Shown: positions 1 through 6,056, counted from the stretch's first letter. The stretch is DNA of 6,056 nucleotides from Candidatus Zixiibacteriota bacterium (GCA_029933635.1 JAOZNS010000162.1:1-6056), one strand, 5' to 3'. The notes: generated from the letters alone by a model not told the origin. Made by a program: numbers and translations.

Positions 1-18
1 TTTCAGCTCCTCCTTGAG

Positions 19-131
19 TGTAACATAAATTCAAGATATTGTAGTTGCCCAATTTATTGAGCATTATTGAGACTATGCCTGATAAATCAGGCAACTACAA
101 AGCAAACAGTAGAGCACAAATTTATGTTACA
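19..131. repeat. REP-doublet (REPIN/BIME-like) palindromic element with outer 13-bp inverted repeat
   Basis: The element has three nested levels of symmetry. The outer arms, 19-31 (TGTAACATAAATT) and 119-131 (AATTTATGTTACA), are perfect inverted repeats. The inner arms, 39-49 (TTGTAGTTGCC) and 90-100 (GGCAACTACAA), are perfect over 11 bp. Within them lie two 18-nt hairpins, 46-63 (one mismatch) and 76-93 (perfect stem), 12 nt apart and in inverted orientation. GTAG at 41-44 sits one base outside the left hairpin, and its complement CTAC at 95-98 sits one base outside the right one. An outward GTAG next to an imperfect palindrome is the known hallmark of REP sequences mobilised by RAYT (IS200-like Y1) transposases, and an inverted pair is a REPIN or BIME. 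No transposase gene is present, so this would be a non-autonomous copy. The outer 13-bp arms are not a standard REP feature and may be a lineage-specific extension or a separate MITE-like boundary. A trinucleotide GAG flanks both ends (16-18 and 132-134), which could be chance. Confidence 0.75.
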
Positions 132-845
132 GAGCACTCCAGCTTCTTAGAATTTGTTTTTTAACCTCTCTTCCTCAGATTGGGTTGGATTTTTCAATTT
201 TTTGTCTTCTTTTTTATAAATCTATAAGTGAAGGCAAAACTTTAATTTTAGATTATGTGAGAAAAATCGATTCCATGGTTAAATTAGGGGACGTTAATGC
301 GCTGTGGTTTTCGTTTATTTTTTCGGCATTTTTCCTGGTTGCTTAACCCCGTAATCTGATTTTATAGATAACTCTTGGTTCAGTCAGGTTAAACTCTGGC
401 TTCTAAAATTCGAAAATGGGTATGGACTATGAAAGAGTAACAGATCGATCTTTATGTTGAATGATGAAATTTTGTCTATGAAAGAACCAGCGCAGGTATC
501 ACATAAATCCAGCCAGCACTTAGGTAATATGCGATCCTTTTGAAAGGCAAGAGAACGTTTTTGGTGTGATCGAAGACTTGAAGTAGGAAAACAAAGGCAA
601 AAGTAAAAAAGAATTTTTTGGAGGATTGATCTGTGGAAGAAGCTCAGATGTTGAACTCTGCGTCTTTAGAGTAAGTCGATTTGAGAGGATGCTATTTTGT
701 CTTGAGAAGATTCTGATTGGGCAAAAAATTGATTCAGGCAAGATAGGTTCCTCCCCTCATGGAGGATAATTTATTTTGGAGAAAAACCTCGAACCTCTTA
801 CGCTCGTTTCTTTACTCTATAAGTTCTTTATTGAAGGGGAATTGA
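132..845. other. A/T-rich intergenic region without a supported gene
   Basis: This stretch of about 700 bases separates the REP-like element from the 3' end of the sugar nucleotidyltransferase fusion gene. It is visibly richer in A/T and homopolymer runs than the flanking genes. The only open frames are short, start with TTG and encode low-complexity or serine-rich peptides that match no family I recognise. Local symmetries are a perfect 10-bp palindrome AGATCGATCT at 442-451 and a 6-bp-stem hairpin at 749-766. I see no tRNA, rRNA or recognisable riboswitch, and no convincing promoter. It could hold an unannotated small RNA, a decayed gene or the 3' regulatory region of the minus-strand gene. 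Confidence 0.5.
749..766. other. hairpin about 80 nt downstream of the fusion gene stop
   Basis: TCCTCC at 749-754 pairs with GGAGGA at 761-766 around a 6-nt loop. On the minus strand it lies about 80 nt after the stop codon of the nucleotidyltransferase fusion but is not followed by a T run, so it is not a standard intrinsic terminator in that direction. On the plus strand it is followed by a T-rich stretch (TAATTTATTTTG), which is also not a clean U tract. It may only stabilise the 3' end of the transcript, or be incidental. Confidence 0.25.
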
Positions 846-3368
846 TCAACTTTGCCATTGGGTCACTTTTCGGGCAAATTTCTCTACCAACCTTTCTGCC
901 TCTCCTGGCTTGGTTGCTTCAGCCAGAACATGGAAGCAAGCCCCTTTCCGATCAGGCATTACCAACACCCAAGAATCACCGTTTAGCACCCTTACTCCAT
1001 CTATTAATTCGCGTTTACAGTCCTCGGTATATTTCAGAAGCTTTCTCATCACCTGCCCTTTTTTACCCCATAAGCAGGAAACCGTTCTTTTGACCATATG
1101 AAATTGATCCAATTCCTTTCTCAGATCGGCCAAACGTCGCCTCTTAGGGGCTGAAACGGAATGGTCATCCTTAGAGAGAAGCTCCAGGATCTTCGCCAGA
1201 TTGAACATGGCATCGGCTCCCAATTGAAATCCAGGGAAGATGAAGCCTCCCTTGGTTCCTCCCACGAAGTCAACCTCTAAATTGGAGAGTGCATCCATCA
1301 TGGCTAAATGATCATTTTTAACCCGGATCACCTCGACCCCATAGTCGGAGGCAATTTTTTCCACCCCCATCGAGGCAACCACAGGAACGGCAATCCTGCG
1401 TGCCGGAGTGGAGGCTAAGAAAAGCGAGGTGACTATCAGAAGTAAAAGATCCGGCGGGATGAACTCCCCCTCCTCATCCACCACCGACAGCTTCTCTGCT
1501 CCCGGATCGAAAAGAAAACCCACATCGGCATCAAGCGATTTCACCACCGAAGAAAGCTTTTGAATGCAGGAGGTTTGTTCTTCATCGGAACGGGAGAGCT
1601 TTTGTGGATCCAGATAAGCGTTCAAGGAGATGACCTCACAACCCAAGGCTCCGATGATCGAAGGAAAAATCTGACTTGCTCCTCCGTTGGAGTAGTCGAT
1701 GACCAGTTTGAATTGCGCCTTCCTTATTCTCTGTGAATCTATGGCTTTTAAGAAATCCTTCCGGTAAGATTCAATCGTTCGCTGAGGAAAATCAAGCTGT
1801 CCGATCTGTTCGGGAGAAGCTCTTCTGAAATCCTCAGCAAAAAAGAGCCGCTCCACCGATTTAATCCTATGAGTGGGCAGATCCTGCCCTCCACCGTTGA
1901 AGAAAATTATATCTGTTTGTCTTGGGTCCGAAGGGGAGCTTCGGGTATGTATTCCTCCCTGCTCTTTTCCGGACTTAAGTTCATATCTCACCACCGGAAT
2001 GGGAAGCGTTCTTAAATCGTGCACATTTATTCCTGCGGAGAGAAGCCCACAGATCAATGCCCGGCTGATCATTCGAGAGGTGCTCCCCGCATCTCTGCTT
2101 GTGACCACGGTTGAACCTCGGCCCAGCATGGCGCCGTATGCCGCTCCAAGCTTTACGGCAAACTCCGGGGTCAACTCCAGATTTCCCACTCCCATTACCT
2201 TGGCATCGGTGAAAAGCTCACGGTTCCATCTATCTCCCCACACCAGGCTGGTGGAGAGAGTGGCACCCGCCTCCACCCGCTTTCCAGGCCAGACCCTTAC
2301 GTTGGCTTTGATTTTGGCCCCGCTCTCAATGTAGCAGCCTTCGCTGATGATGGCATTTTCAAAGACCACGGTGTTCTCCTCAAGGGTAGCATCATTTGCC
2401 ACCACAGCTTCGGTCAAAATGCTTCCTTTCCCGATGAAGCTATTTTTCCAGATCACGCAACGATCCAGATTTACATCGTCTTCTATCTGTGTATTATCCC
2501 CAATAATCGAATTGGCTATGAAACAATGTGAGCCTATCCGGGCTTCATTTCCTATAATCACCGTTCCCTTAAACTCAACCCTTTCTCCCACCTTAGCATT
2601 CTTTCCTACCCAGATGTTTGCCTGTTGACGATGAAGCAAATTCCCGTCCAGATCTACACCCACCCTTCCATCCAGGATGTCCTGATGGGCCAGAAAATAT
2701 TGCTCCAAATTCCCCACATCCCTCCAGTAATGGGGTGTAACAAAACCATAAAGCTTCTGTTTGGTGGAAAGCATAAGGGGAAAAAGATCCTTGCTGAAGT
2801 CAAAATTCTGCTTGGGAGGAATCTGGTCCAGCACCTCAGGCTCCAGAATATATATCCCGGTATTTACTGTGTCGCTGAATACCTCTCCCCAGGTGGGTTT
2901 TTCCAAAAAACGGGATATTTTTCCGTCCTCCTTGATTATCACCACTCCATAAGCCAATGGATTCTCCATGGAGGCAAGGATCATGCTGGCTTTGGCTTGA
3001 TTTTTTTGATGGAAATCAAAAGCTTCCTTCAGATCGACATCGGTGAGCACGTCCGCAGAGATAACCAGAAAACTCTCCTTTAGAAACCTTTGAGCATTCT
3101 TCACCGCTCCAGCGGTGCCATAGTCCTCCTCTGCCTGGACATATTGGATATTCACCCCAAACTCGGAACCATCTCTGAAGTAGTTTTTTATAGCCTCAGC
3201 TTGAAAATAGAGCAATACCACCAAATCGACCAGCCCGTGTCTCTTTAAGAGGTTTATGATGTGCTCCATCATGGGCTTGTTTGCCATATACACCATCGGC
3301 TTGGGGATGGTTGAGGAAAGGGGTCTTAAGCGTGTGCCAAAACCTCCAGCCATAATCACCGCTTTCAT
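846..3368 (-). CDS. Mannose-1-phosphate guanylyltransferase-like / left-handed beta-helix / phosphohexomutase-fold fusion protein
   Basis: This 840-residue cytoplasmic protein has three modules. Residues 1 to about 235 form an NDP-sugar pyrophosphorylase domain with the nucleotide-binding signature GGFGTRLRPL (8-17), KP (23-24), GTAGA (84-88), a metal-site-like SADVLTD (104-110), EKP (156-158), NTGIYILEP (169-177) and WRDVGN (215-220). Residues about 250-370 are hexapeptide repeats of a left-handed beta-helix. Residues about 385-840 have the alpha-D-phosphohexomutase fold. The first module most resembles GDP-mannose pyrophosphorylases, which make GDP-mannose from mannose-1-phosphate and GTP, but GTP and mannose specificity is inferred; glucose-1-phosphate is possible. 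In the mutase part the usual phosphoserine loop TASHNP reads GGIHTRSSPSDPR (471-483), the metal loop DGDADR reads DPGAEK (621-626), the sugar loop GGEQSGH reads GGTKGGF (703-709), and the phosphate loop RxSGTE reads PDRKGACFHVLAEA (805-818). Mutase activity is therefore doubtful. From memory, related fusions in other bacteria share similar altered loops, so this is probably a family trait and not decay. The ATG at 3366-3368 is supported by a strong Shine-Dalgarno 7 nt upstream and by the signature beginning at residue 3. The gene appears monocistronic, with large gaps on both sides. Confidence 0.93.
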   Translation of the reverse strand: MKAVIMAGGFGTRLRPLSSTIPKPMVYMANKPMMEHIINLLKRHGLVDLVVLLYFQAEAIKNYFRDGSEFGVNIQYVQAEEDYGTAGAVKNAQRFLKESFLVISADVLTDVDLKEAFDFHQKNQAKASMILASMENPLAYGVVIIKEDGKISRFLEKPTWGEVFSDTVNTGIYILEPEVLDQIPPKQNFDFSKDLFPLMLSTKQKLYGFVTPHYWRDVGNLEQYFLAHQDILDGRVGVDLDGNLLHRQQANIWVGKNAKVGERVEFKGTVIIGNEARIGSHCFIANSIIGDNTQIEDDVNLDRCVIWKNSFIGKGSILTEAVVANDATLEENTVVFENAIISEGCYIESGAKIKANVRVWPGKRVEAGATLSTSLVWGDRWNRELFTDAKVMGVGNLELTPEFAVKLGAAYGAMLGRGSTVVTSRDAGSTSRMISRALICGLLSAGINVHDLRTLPIPVVRYELKSGKEQGGIHTRSSPSDPRQTDIIFFNGGGQDLPTHRIKSVERLFFAEDFRRASPEQIGQLDFPQRTIESYRKDFLKAIDSQRIRKAQFKLVIDYSNGGASQIFPSIIGALGCEVISLNAYLDPQKLSRSDEEQTSCIQKLSSVVKSLDADVGFLFDPGAEKLSVVDEEGEFIPPDLLLLIVTSLFLASTPARRIAVPVVASMGVEKIASDYGVEVIRVKNDHLAMMDALSNLEVDFVGGTKGGFIFPGFQLGADAMFNLAKILELLSKDDHSVSAPKRRRLADLRKELDQFHMVKRTVSCLWGKKGQVMRKLLKYTEDCKRELIDGVRVLNGDSWVLVMPDRKGACFHVLAEATKPGEAERLVEKFARKVTQWQS

Positions 3369-3375
3369 CCGTTTA

Positions 3376-3385
3376 CCCCTCCTTT
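3376..3385 (-). promoter_or_regulatory. strong Shine-Dalgarno of the nucleotidyltransferase fusion gene
   Basis: Read on the minus strand, AAAGGAGGGG ends 7 nt before the ATG at 3368. This near-ideal anti-SD match fixes the start codon, and the protein signature begins immediately after it. I could not find a well-spaced -35/-10 pair just upstream. Confidence 0.85.
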
Positions 3386-3963
3386 AAATTATGGATAATA
3401 TCGTGACGTGGCAAAAACGGGCTCTTCAAAATATTCTTCCTTAAACAGAACCTAATGCAGATGCTCTTTGGCAAAGTCCAGATTTGGTTTTTTTCACAAA
3501 AAAAGCATCTTGAGAGTCGGTCGTCGATATATACGATCTTTCGTTTCGCCTTTCTTAAGCTTTTCAGATTAAATCTCTTAAAGCCTTTACGATTTTCAAA
3601 TTCTTAACCCAAACATGAAAATCCAACTTTTGCTTTCCTCCCTCAAATCTGAGCTTCAGAGATAAAAAGAGAGTTTTTGTAAACCGAATTTTTCTAAAAT
3701 GGACCCTTATGTAAAGATCCGGGTGCACCGTTTCAGCTCACCAGTTTGAACCTCTTTCTGTTACACAGATCGACAAAATTGGAAGAATTTCCATCGTTTT
3801 TTTAAAAGAAGATTAATTTTTTAATAAGCGTCAAATAGAGGAGCGGCTTATACCTTTTTGGTAACGATTCAGCCCAAATCCACCAAATGGAGGAGATCAT
3901 CTGAATTCTTCGTATTTACTTAACCAAACCCCTGCTTCGTTCTTTTTTCTTAACCATCTTAGT
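3386..3963. other. A/T-rich intergenic region between the DUF1634 gene and the fusion gene
   Basis: About 580 bases lie between the stop of the small membrane protein gene and the ribosome binding site of the fusion gene. It must contain the 3' end of the membrane operon and probably the promoter of the fusion gene, both on the minus strand. No open frame of useful length is present. Visible features are several poly-T and poly-A runs and an 8-bp direct repeat CTTAACCA at 3919-3926 and 3949-3956. A small A/T hairpin occurs around 3814-3827 (ATTAA/TTAAT). No strong intrinsic terminator, tRNA or riboswitch is recognisable. Confidence 0.5.
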
Positions 3964-4320
3964 TCAAATAAAACTCGGAACAATGGTAAAAAGGAGTATC
4001 ACCATCACCCCGAAAGCCACCACAGCGTATTTAAAGTCCTTCTCGCCCAAGAAGGAAGAGAACGCCACCACCACCCTTAGAAAAGGAGTTAACAACATCA
4101 TCAAGATCCCTAAATTGATGATTCCGATTGGCTCACCCTCAAGGAAACTTGAAAGGATGGAAGAAAAATCGGGACGAGCTAAAGAGGCGAAATAATCCCG
4201 GGGCGGTGGTTGCAATAAAAGGATGACCAGCCCTAAAGCCAAAACTCCTGCGGCACAATAAGAGCCAACCAGAAGGATGGTCCCCACCCAAAGGTAGAGT
4301 TTTTTCTTTTTATCCAACAT
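3964..4320 (-). CDS. DUF1634-family small membrane protein, partner of the TauE/SafE permease
   Basis: This 118-residue inner-membrane protein has three likely membrane helices: about residues 9-36, 66-89 and 97-117. A polar loop with QPPPRDYF (37-44) lies between the first two. The start MLDKKKKLYLWVG places a lysine-rich cytoplasmic N-terminus before the first helix. The size, the three-helix layout and the LGILMMLLTPFLRVV segment (70-84) fit the DUF1634 family, whose members are typically encoded beside TauE/SafE permeases. No biochemical function is established for the family; an accessory role for the permease is inferred from gene order. The ATG at 4318-4320 lies 6 bp after the permease stop codon, with GAGG just upstream overlapping that stop region, so translational coupling is likely. 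No cysteine pair or other catalytic signature is apparent. Confidence 0.8.
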   Translation of the reverse strand: MLDKKKKLYLWVGTILLVGSYCAAGVLALGLVILLLQPPPRDYFASLARPDFSSILSSFLEGEPIGIINLGILMMLLTPFLRVVVAFSSFLGEKDFKYAVVAFGVMVILLFTIVPSFI

Positions 4321-4326
4321 GAAACC

Positions 4327-5115
4327 TCAAAACAAAAGATGCAGACCCAATCCCTTGAAGAACATCTCCAGGGATAGATACAAAAGGACAAGGACAAATA
4401 TTTTTTTAAGATATTCAGTTCTGATCTTTGGAAAAAGATGTGCTCCTACTGTGGCTCCCAAAAACACTCCCAGCATGGTAAAGCCAGCTACCAGCGGGTG
4501 AACCTCTCCTCTGGAAAAATAGATGAATGCGCCAGCACTGGCGGTAACCCCGATCATGAAATTGCTGGTGGCTGTCGCAGTTTTGAGAGGCACTCCCATT
4601 AAAAGATACATCACAGGAACTTTGACTGTCCCACCTCCCACACCTAAAAGTCCGGAGATGTTGCCGGCGAAAAATGAAGCGCCCAGACCCCAAGGGAGAT
4701 GAGCTATTTCGTATGTTTTCTCCTTTTGTGATGAGCTTTCGGCATCTTCTAGATCATCCCTCTTTCGGAACATGGTCCAGGCGGTGTAGAGCAGAAGGGA
4801 GGAAAAGAGGATGGAAAGAATTTGTGGCTTCATGATGCCTGCCACCACCCCTCCAGTAATGGCACCAAGGGTGGTTGCCAGCTCCAGGGTCATTCCCAAT
4901 CTGATGTTACAAAGACGTTTTTTCACATACAAGCTTGCAGCCCCTGAGGAGGTGGCGATAACACACACTAAGGAGGCCCCTATGGCTTCTCTCATGGGAA
5001 CCCCAAATATCAGGGTCAACATGGGAATGATGAGAACCCCCCCGCCCAGCCCTAAAATTGAGCCTAAAAATCCCGCCAGGGTCCCTCCAATCGCCATGAG
5101 GAAAAAATTGGACAT
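4327..5115 (-). CDS. TauE/SafE (DUF81) family sulfite/anion exporter
   Basis: This 262-residue polytopic inner-membrane permease shows the internal duplication typical of the family. Copy one has GSILGLGGGVLIIPML (18-33) followed by FGVPMREAIGAS (37-48). Copy two has SGLLGVGGGTVKVPVM (154-169) followed by MGVPLKTATATS (173-184). The glycine-rich motif plus the GVP turn in each half is the family fingerprint. About eight hydrophobic segments are visible, with a charged cytoplasmic-type linker at about 116-136 joining the halves. The length matches ordinary members. Characterised relatives export sulfite, sulfoacetate or other organosulfur anions; the substrate here cannot be told from sequence, and no sulfur-metabolism gene is adjacent. 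The gene is first in a two-gene operon with the DUF1634 gene 6 bp downstream. The ATG at 5113-5115 has a purine-rich AGAGAAG upstream, which is only a moderate Shine-Dalgarno. A 14-bp palindrome lies about 27 bp upstream of the start. Confidence 0.93.
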   Translation of the reverse strand: MSNFFLMAIGGTLAGFLGSILGLGGGVLIIPMLTLIFGVPMREAIGASLVCVIATSSGAASLYVKKRLCNIRLGMTLELATTLGAITGGVVAGIMKPQILSILFSSLLLYTAWTMFRKRDDLEDAESSSQKEKTYEIAHLPWGLGASFFAGNISGLLGVGGGTVKVPVMYLLMGVPLKTATATSNFMIGVTASAGAFIYFSRGEVHPLVAGFTMLGVFLGATVGAHLFPKIRTEYLKKIFVLVLLYLSLEMFFKGLGLHLLF

Positions 5116-5141
5116 CGTGGCATCTTCTCTTTGATTCTAAG

Positions 5142-5155
5142 GGAAAAGCTTTTCC
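5142..5155. promoter_or_regulatory. 14-bp perfect palindrome upstream of the permease gene, possible operator
   Basis: GGAAAAGCTTTTCC is a perfect palindrome in the short spacer before the permease start. On the minus strand it falls between a -10-like TAGAAT (5134-5139) and a poor -35-like CTGAGC (5157-5162) at 17-bp spacing, where a repressor could act. The putative promoter is weak and would give a very short leader, so only the palindrome itself is secure; the operator role is inference. Confidence 0.3.
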
Positions 5156-5199
5156 TGCTCAGGCTCTAAAAACTTTTTCTTAAATATCCCCCTCCGTCT

Positions 5200-5215
5200 T
5201 GTTGCAAGGGCAACA
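5200..5215. other. 6-bp-stem hairpin between protease and permease genes
   Basis: TGTTGC (5200-5205) and GCAACA (5210-5215) form a perfect 6-bp stem with the 4-nt loop AAGG in the 207-bp spacer. There is no T run on either side, so it is not a textbook intrinsic terminator. It might be part of a rho-dependent 3' end of the protease mRNA or a leader structure of the permease operon. Confidence 0.3.
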
Positions 5216-5304
5216 CTTGGATCCTTTTCACCTTTGCATAGCATCGATTTCATATAAAGGGATGAAAACGTGAAGTTTTTTCCCCAATTTCCGCGTGGTC
5301 TTCG

Positions 5305-5324
5305 AACAGAATGTTCATCCTGTC
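5305..5324 (-). other. hairpin overlapping the protease stop codon
   Basis: On the minus-strand RNA, ACAGGAT and ATTCTGT pair around the loop GAAC (7 bp including one G-U), with one further outer G-U pair possible. The 5' arm includes the last bases of the TGA stop. No U tract follows, so a terminator call is not justified. It could protect the 3' end of the mRNA. Confidence 0.3.
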
Positions 5325-6056
5325 ATTTCGCAGCCAGCAAGTTTTTGTATTCTCCCGGGTCGGAGAGGATCTCAACCGCTTTTTTAATCTGAGGATGGTG
5401 CTTAAACCACACCCCCTCATATTTGGCGCTCTGTCCGTAAAGTTGAACCAAAATGTTTTCCTTTATTTCAGATTTTATATACTCTTTGGATCGCTGGAAG
5501 TCGTTTTCTTTCTCCTCCCTTAGAAGCTTTTCCAATTCCTTTATTCGCTGGACGACCGCCTCCGATCTTTTTTCCTCCTTTACTGCTTCCTTTAGTTTTT
5601 CCAGCTCAAGCTCTGACGAGGTTTGATAGGAAAACTCCTTGGAGGCAAGAAATCGTTTGAATTCAGAAAGCACCTTTTCATCCACCTCGAAATCTCTGGA
5701 GAGTTGAGGGTGGGTGGTGGTGTAGTGGATGGCGAAATCAAAAAACGCCATCTTGGCCAGTAGGTTATATTCCAGAGGAGATAACTCTGGGTAGGGGATG
5801 ATAACATCGGGCACGATTCCTCCACCACCATATACCACCCGTCCTCCCTTGGTAAAAAATTTCTCCTTCTCTTTGGTCCAATTCGAATCATCTAAGATTG
5901 CTTCTGAATCTATCTCAACGGCGACGTTGCTGGCCAAATCCTTAAGCTTCTGAATGCTCCTGCCAGAGGGTAAGAGATATTTGGCGGTGGTCAGCTTCAA
6001 ACCAGCACCATCTTTGAGTTGAATTACGTTCTGCACCAGACCTTTTCCGAAAGTGG
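5323..6056 (-). CDS. S41 family C-terminal processing peptidase (CtpA/Prc-type), C-terminal part, truncated by the window edge
   Basis: The 243 visible residues are the C-terminal portion; the coding frame runs off the right edge, so the GTG at 6036 is internal and not a start. The fragment opens with TFGKGLVQ, the S41 motif carrying the catalytic lysine (codon 6043-6045), which works with a serine in the missing upstream part. LLPSGRSIQ (about residues 27-35) and VYGGGGIVPDV (about 74-84) are further standard motifs of the protease core. These enzymes are normally exported, often PDZ-containing, and cleave proteins from their C-termini in the periplasm or cell envelope; signal peptide and PDZ domain are outside the window. 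After the core comes a tail of about 155 residues. It begins with a block containing FDFAIHYTTTHPQLSRDF, followed by a highly charged Glu/Lys helical stretch likely to be coiled coil (about 146-201), and ends in LSDPGEYKNLL. Short CtpA proteins lack such a tail. It lies 207 bp upstream of the permease gene on the same strand and may or may not be co-transcribed. Confidence 0.93.
   Translation of the reverse strand, partial: TFGKGLVQNVIQLKDGAGLKLTTAKYLLPSGRSIQKLKDLASNVAVEIDSEAILDDSNWTKEKEKFFTKGGRVVYGGGGIVPDVIIPYPELSPLEYNLLAKMAFFDFAIHYTTTHPQLSRDFEVDEKVLSEFKRFLASKEFSYQTSSELELEKLKEAVKEEKRSEAVVQRIKELEKLLREEKENDFQRSKEYIKSEIKENILVQLYGQSAKYEGVWFKHHPQIKKAVEILSDPGEYKNLLAAK

Noticed and set aside
520..741. 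73-codon minus-strand open frame starting at TTG with a GGGGAGG about 8 nt upstream
   Set aside because: The product is serine- and lysine-rich without any recognisable pattern, the start is a rare codon, the Shine-Dalgarno-like run is one arm of a local hairpin, and the region has non-coding composition.
776..1093. 105-codon plus-strand open frame with GGAGG upstream of a TTG
   Set aside because: Most of it lies antisense to the well-supported C-terminus of the fusion gene, and the peptide has no family resemblance.
1873..3083. Three plus-strand open frames of 93-153 codons
   Set aside because: They are antisense shadows of the fusion gene, which has clear family motifs across this whole stretch.
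3386..3415. Possible promoter TTGCCA - 15 bp - CATAAT before the fusion gene
   Set aside because: The spacing is too short, and the start of transcription would fall inside the Shine-Dalgarno sequence.
3919..3956. CTTAACCA direct repeat as a possible operator or CRISPR-like repeat
   Set aside because: Only two 8-bp copies are present with unrelated flanks; similar CTTAACC words occur elsewhere in the A/T-rich gaps, so chance is sufficient.
4415..4693. 92-codon minus-strand frame within the permease gene
   Set aside because: It is an alternative frame of the TauE/SafE gene; the peptide is rich in arginine and serine as expected of an out-of-frame reading.
5260..5285. GAAAAC...GTTTTTT as an intrinsic terminator
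   Set aside because: The stem is only about five A/T-rich pairs, and the T run is on the plus strand while the genes are on the minus strand.
5592..5891. 99-codon minus-strand frame within the protease gene
   Set aside because: It is out of frame with the S41 protease, whose motifs run through the same bases.

Overview
The window looks like a chromosomal segment from an uncultured, free-living bacterium of moderate GC content. All four supported genes read on the minus strand. The three-part sugar nucleotidyltransferase fusion and the long helical tail on the S41 protease both suggest a deep-branching lineage, possibly one of the FCB-type candidate phyla. That placement rests on general impression of the proteins and not on a search, so it is weak.

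Layout from left to right. Positions 19-131 hold a compact palindromic element: two 18-nt hairpins in inverted orientation, each with an outward GTAG, enclosed by a 13-bp inverted repeat. This is the anatomy of a REP doublet (REPIN/BIME). Positions 132-845 are A/T-rich with no believable gene. Positions 846-3368 (minus) encode an 840-residue fusion of a GDP-mannose-pyrophosphorylase-like nucleotidyltransferase, a left-handed beta-helix and a phosphohexomutase-fold domain whose four catalytic loops are all non-canonical. Positions 3386-3963 are a second A/T-rich gap without a gene. Positions 3964-5115 (minus) are a two-gene membrane operon: a TauE/SafE-type permease followed after 6 bp by a DUF1634 small membrane protein. 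Positions 5323-6056 (minus) are the C-terminal part of an S41 C-terminal-processing protease, cut by the right edge just upstream of its catalytic lysine.

Functionally, the fusion enzyme probably supplies or senses activated sugar for envelope polysaccharide. The TauE-DUF1634 pair is a probable anion (sulfite, sulfonate or related) exporter with its usual partner. The S41 protease belongs to envelope protein quality control. Nothing ties the three units into one pathway beyond shared strand and an envelope theme. The most unusual items are the REP doublet with covarying hairpins and the degenerate mutase domain. No defence system, CRISPR array, tRNA or rRNA was seen.
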